From NCBI GenBank assembly GCA_963738325.1, contig CAVTWD010000001.1, forward strand, positions 1,240,001 to 1,304,000: 64,000 bases of DNA, written 5' to 3'. A model generated the notes under the pieces. The model did not search any database. It was given only the letters and a program-made list of their open reading frames with translations, and was not told the DNA's origin. Origin of the DNA: CAVTWD01 sp963738325. Its GTDB lineage: Bacteria; Actinomycetota; Acidimicrobiia; Acidimicrobiales; Ilumatobacteraceae. The translations under genes and the position numbers were made by a program. Shown piece by piece: positions 62,952 through 64,000 of this stretch; position 1 is the stretch's first letter; every line of letters begins with the position of its first letter.

Positions 62952-64000
62952 TCAGTTGCCGAAGTCCCAAGACTCACCTTTGGCGTACTGGCCCAGCACG
63001 TTCTTGGCGATGAGGATCTTGTGGACCTCGTCGGGCCCGTCCGCGATGCGCAGGGTACGCGCTCCCTGGTACATGCCCGCCAACGGGAGGTCGTTGGTGA
63101 TACCGGCCGCGCCCCACACCTGGATGGCGCGATCGACGACGCGGGTGTACGCGGCGGGTACGAAGACCTTGATGGCGGAGATGTCGGTGCGAGCGCCTTG
63201 CAGTCCCTCGTCGATCTTCTCCGCCGCGTGAAGGGTCATGAGTCGCGCCGCCTGGATGTCGATGTAGCTGTCCGCGATGAAGCCCTGGATGAACTGCTTG
63301 TCCTGCAGCAGCCCACCATGGACCTCGCGGCGCGGCGCGCTCGACCATGAGATCGAAGGCCCGCCACATCTGGCCGACCGAGTTCATGCAGTGGTAGATG
63401 CGACCCGCCCCGAGGCGGTCCTGCGCGGCCTGGTGCCCTTCGCCGACGCGTCCGAGCGCATTCTCGATGGGCACGCGGACGTCCTCGTACTTGACCTCGC
63501 AGTGGTCGGAGTGATGCCGCCCCCACACCCCGATGCCGCGGACGATGTTCACGCCGGTGATGTTGGTGGGCACGATGATCTGCACCATCGGTCCCTCGCG
63601 GCTGGACTTCGCGCCGGGGTCGACGACGCGGCACATCACGATGAAGAAGTCCGCGTTGACGCCATTCGACGTGAACCACTTGTGGCCGTTGATCACCCAT
63701 TGGTCGCCCTCGCGGACGGCCGTGGTGTCGAGCGAGCGCGGGTCCGAGCCCGGGTTGTGCGGCTCGGTCATCGAGAACCCTGACTCCATGGTCCCGTCGA
63801 TGAGGGGCAGCAGCCACTGCTGCTTCTGCTCCTCCGTCCCGTACTTGAGGAGGATGGACTGGTTGCCCGAGTTCGGTGCCACCACCCCGAACAGCGAGGC
63901 CGCGCCCACCGCGTAGGCCAGGACCTCGTTCATGTAGGCGTGGGCGAGGAAGTCGAGGCCCATACCCCCGTACTCCTTCGGGAGGTGCGGCGCCCACAGG
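62952..64000 (-). CDS. Acyl-CoA dehydrogenase, 3' part (5' end outside window), one frameshift
   Basis: The visible part has the flavin/active-site segment SGFSMTEPHNPGSDP, GDQWVINGHKWFTSNGVNAD and the C-terminal helical domain (VFVPAAYTRVVDRAIQVWG). Near 63330 an extra base in CGCCGCGCCGCGAG shifts frame; the corrected join runs RREVHGGLLQDKQFIQGFIA into MTLHAAEKIDEGLQGART. Members oxidise acyl-CoA to enoyl-CoA with FAD and pass electrons to ETF. The N-terminal domain lies beyond the right edge. Confidence 0.87.

Overview
The window is very GC-rich, uses many GTG and TTG starts, and often places a TAnnnT -10 box about seven bases before the start codon, a leaderless-mRNA layout. It carries four F420/FMN-type luciferase-like monooxygenases, a mycothiol-dependent maleylpyruvate isomerase-type protein, an MprA/MprB-like two-component pair, an LAxTG-type surface protein and a cytochrome P450 with a 3Fe-4S-type ferredoxin. 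Together these indicate a high-GC actinobacterium. Acidimicrobiia-like soil or sediment lineages are my best guess, by inference. At least twelve genes carry one or more single-base frame breaks; some are probably assembly indels and others true decay.

Layout. 1-13.9 kb: end of panC, a CPBP protease, LLM and FAD oxidoreductases, and a PaaX-like regulator divergent from a fatty-acid desaturase. A collapsed phenylalanine-hydroxylase/Lrp remnant follows, then a frameshifted uncharacterised gene with a hairpin-rich upstream region. A ferredoxin-P450-VOC-MBL operon, a P-loop/LLM fusion and an L,D-transpeptidase complete this part.

13.8-31.5 kb: an integrated mobile element bounded by a perfect 57-bp direct repeat (13835-13891 and 31399-31455). 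The repeat is the 3' end of the L,D-transpeptidase gene. The element has a tyrosine integrase, an excisionase-like HTH protein, a CHC2/TOPRIM primase-like protein, a YqaJ-type exonuclease, an HNH nuclease and a large terminase. It has no portal, capsid or tail genes, so it looks like a phage satellite or a strongly reduced prophage. Cargo includes a 912-aa LuxR/MalT-type regulator, a secreted RCC1 beta-propeller protein, a sortase-type surface protein and two membrane-anchored proteins of unknown function.

31.5-47.6 kb: HicB-like antitoxin, flavodoxin, phosphoribosyltransferase, ABM protein, amidase, two SDRs, a DUF1345 protein, a CaiB/BaiF CoA-transferase and an N-terminally truncated ABC ATPase. 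Next is an overlapping operon of tryptophanase-like lyase, agmatine deiminase and an orphan UreF-like protein, then a CBM48-like protein, a two-component system and a nitroreductase.

47.7-53.3 kb: an aerobic benzoate cluster with boxC (frameshifted), boxB, an amidohydrolase and a benzoate-CoA-ligase-like enzyme. These would activate benzoate to benzoyl-CoA, epoxidise it and open the ring; boxA is not in the window. 53.3-64 kb: a maleylpyruvate-isomerase-like protein, a fused alpha/beta 2-oxoacid dehydrogenase E1, cobA-cobT, an LLM enzyme, a multicopper-oxidase remnant, UspA, a Zn-alcohol dehydrogenase beside another LLM enzyme, and the 3' part of an acyl-CoA dehydrogenase cut by the window edge.
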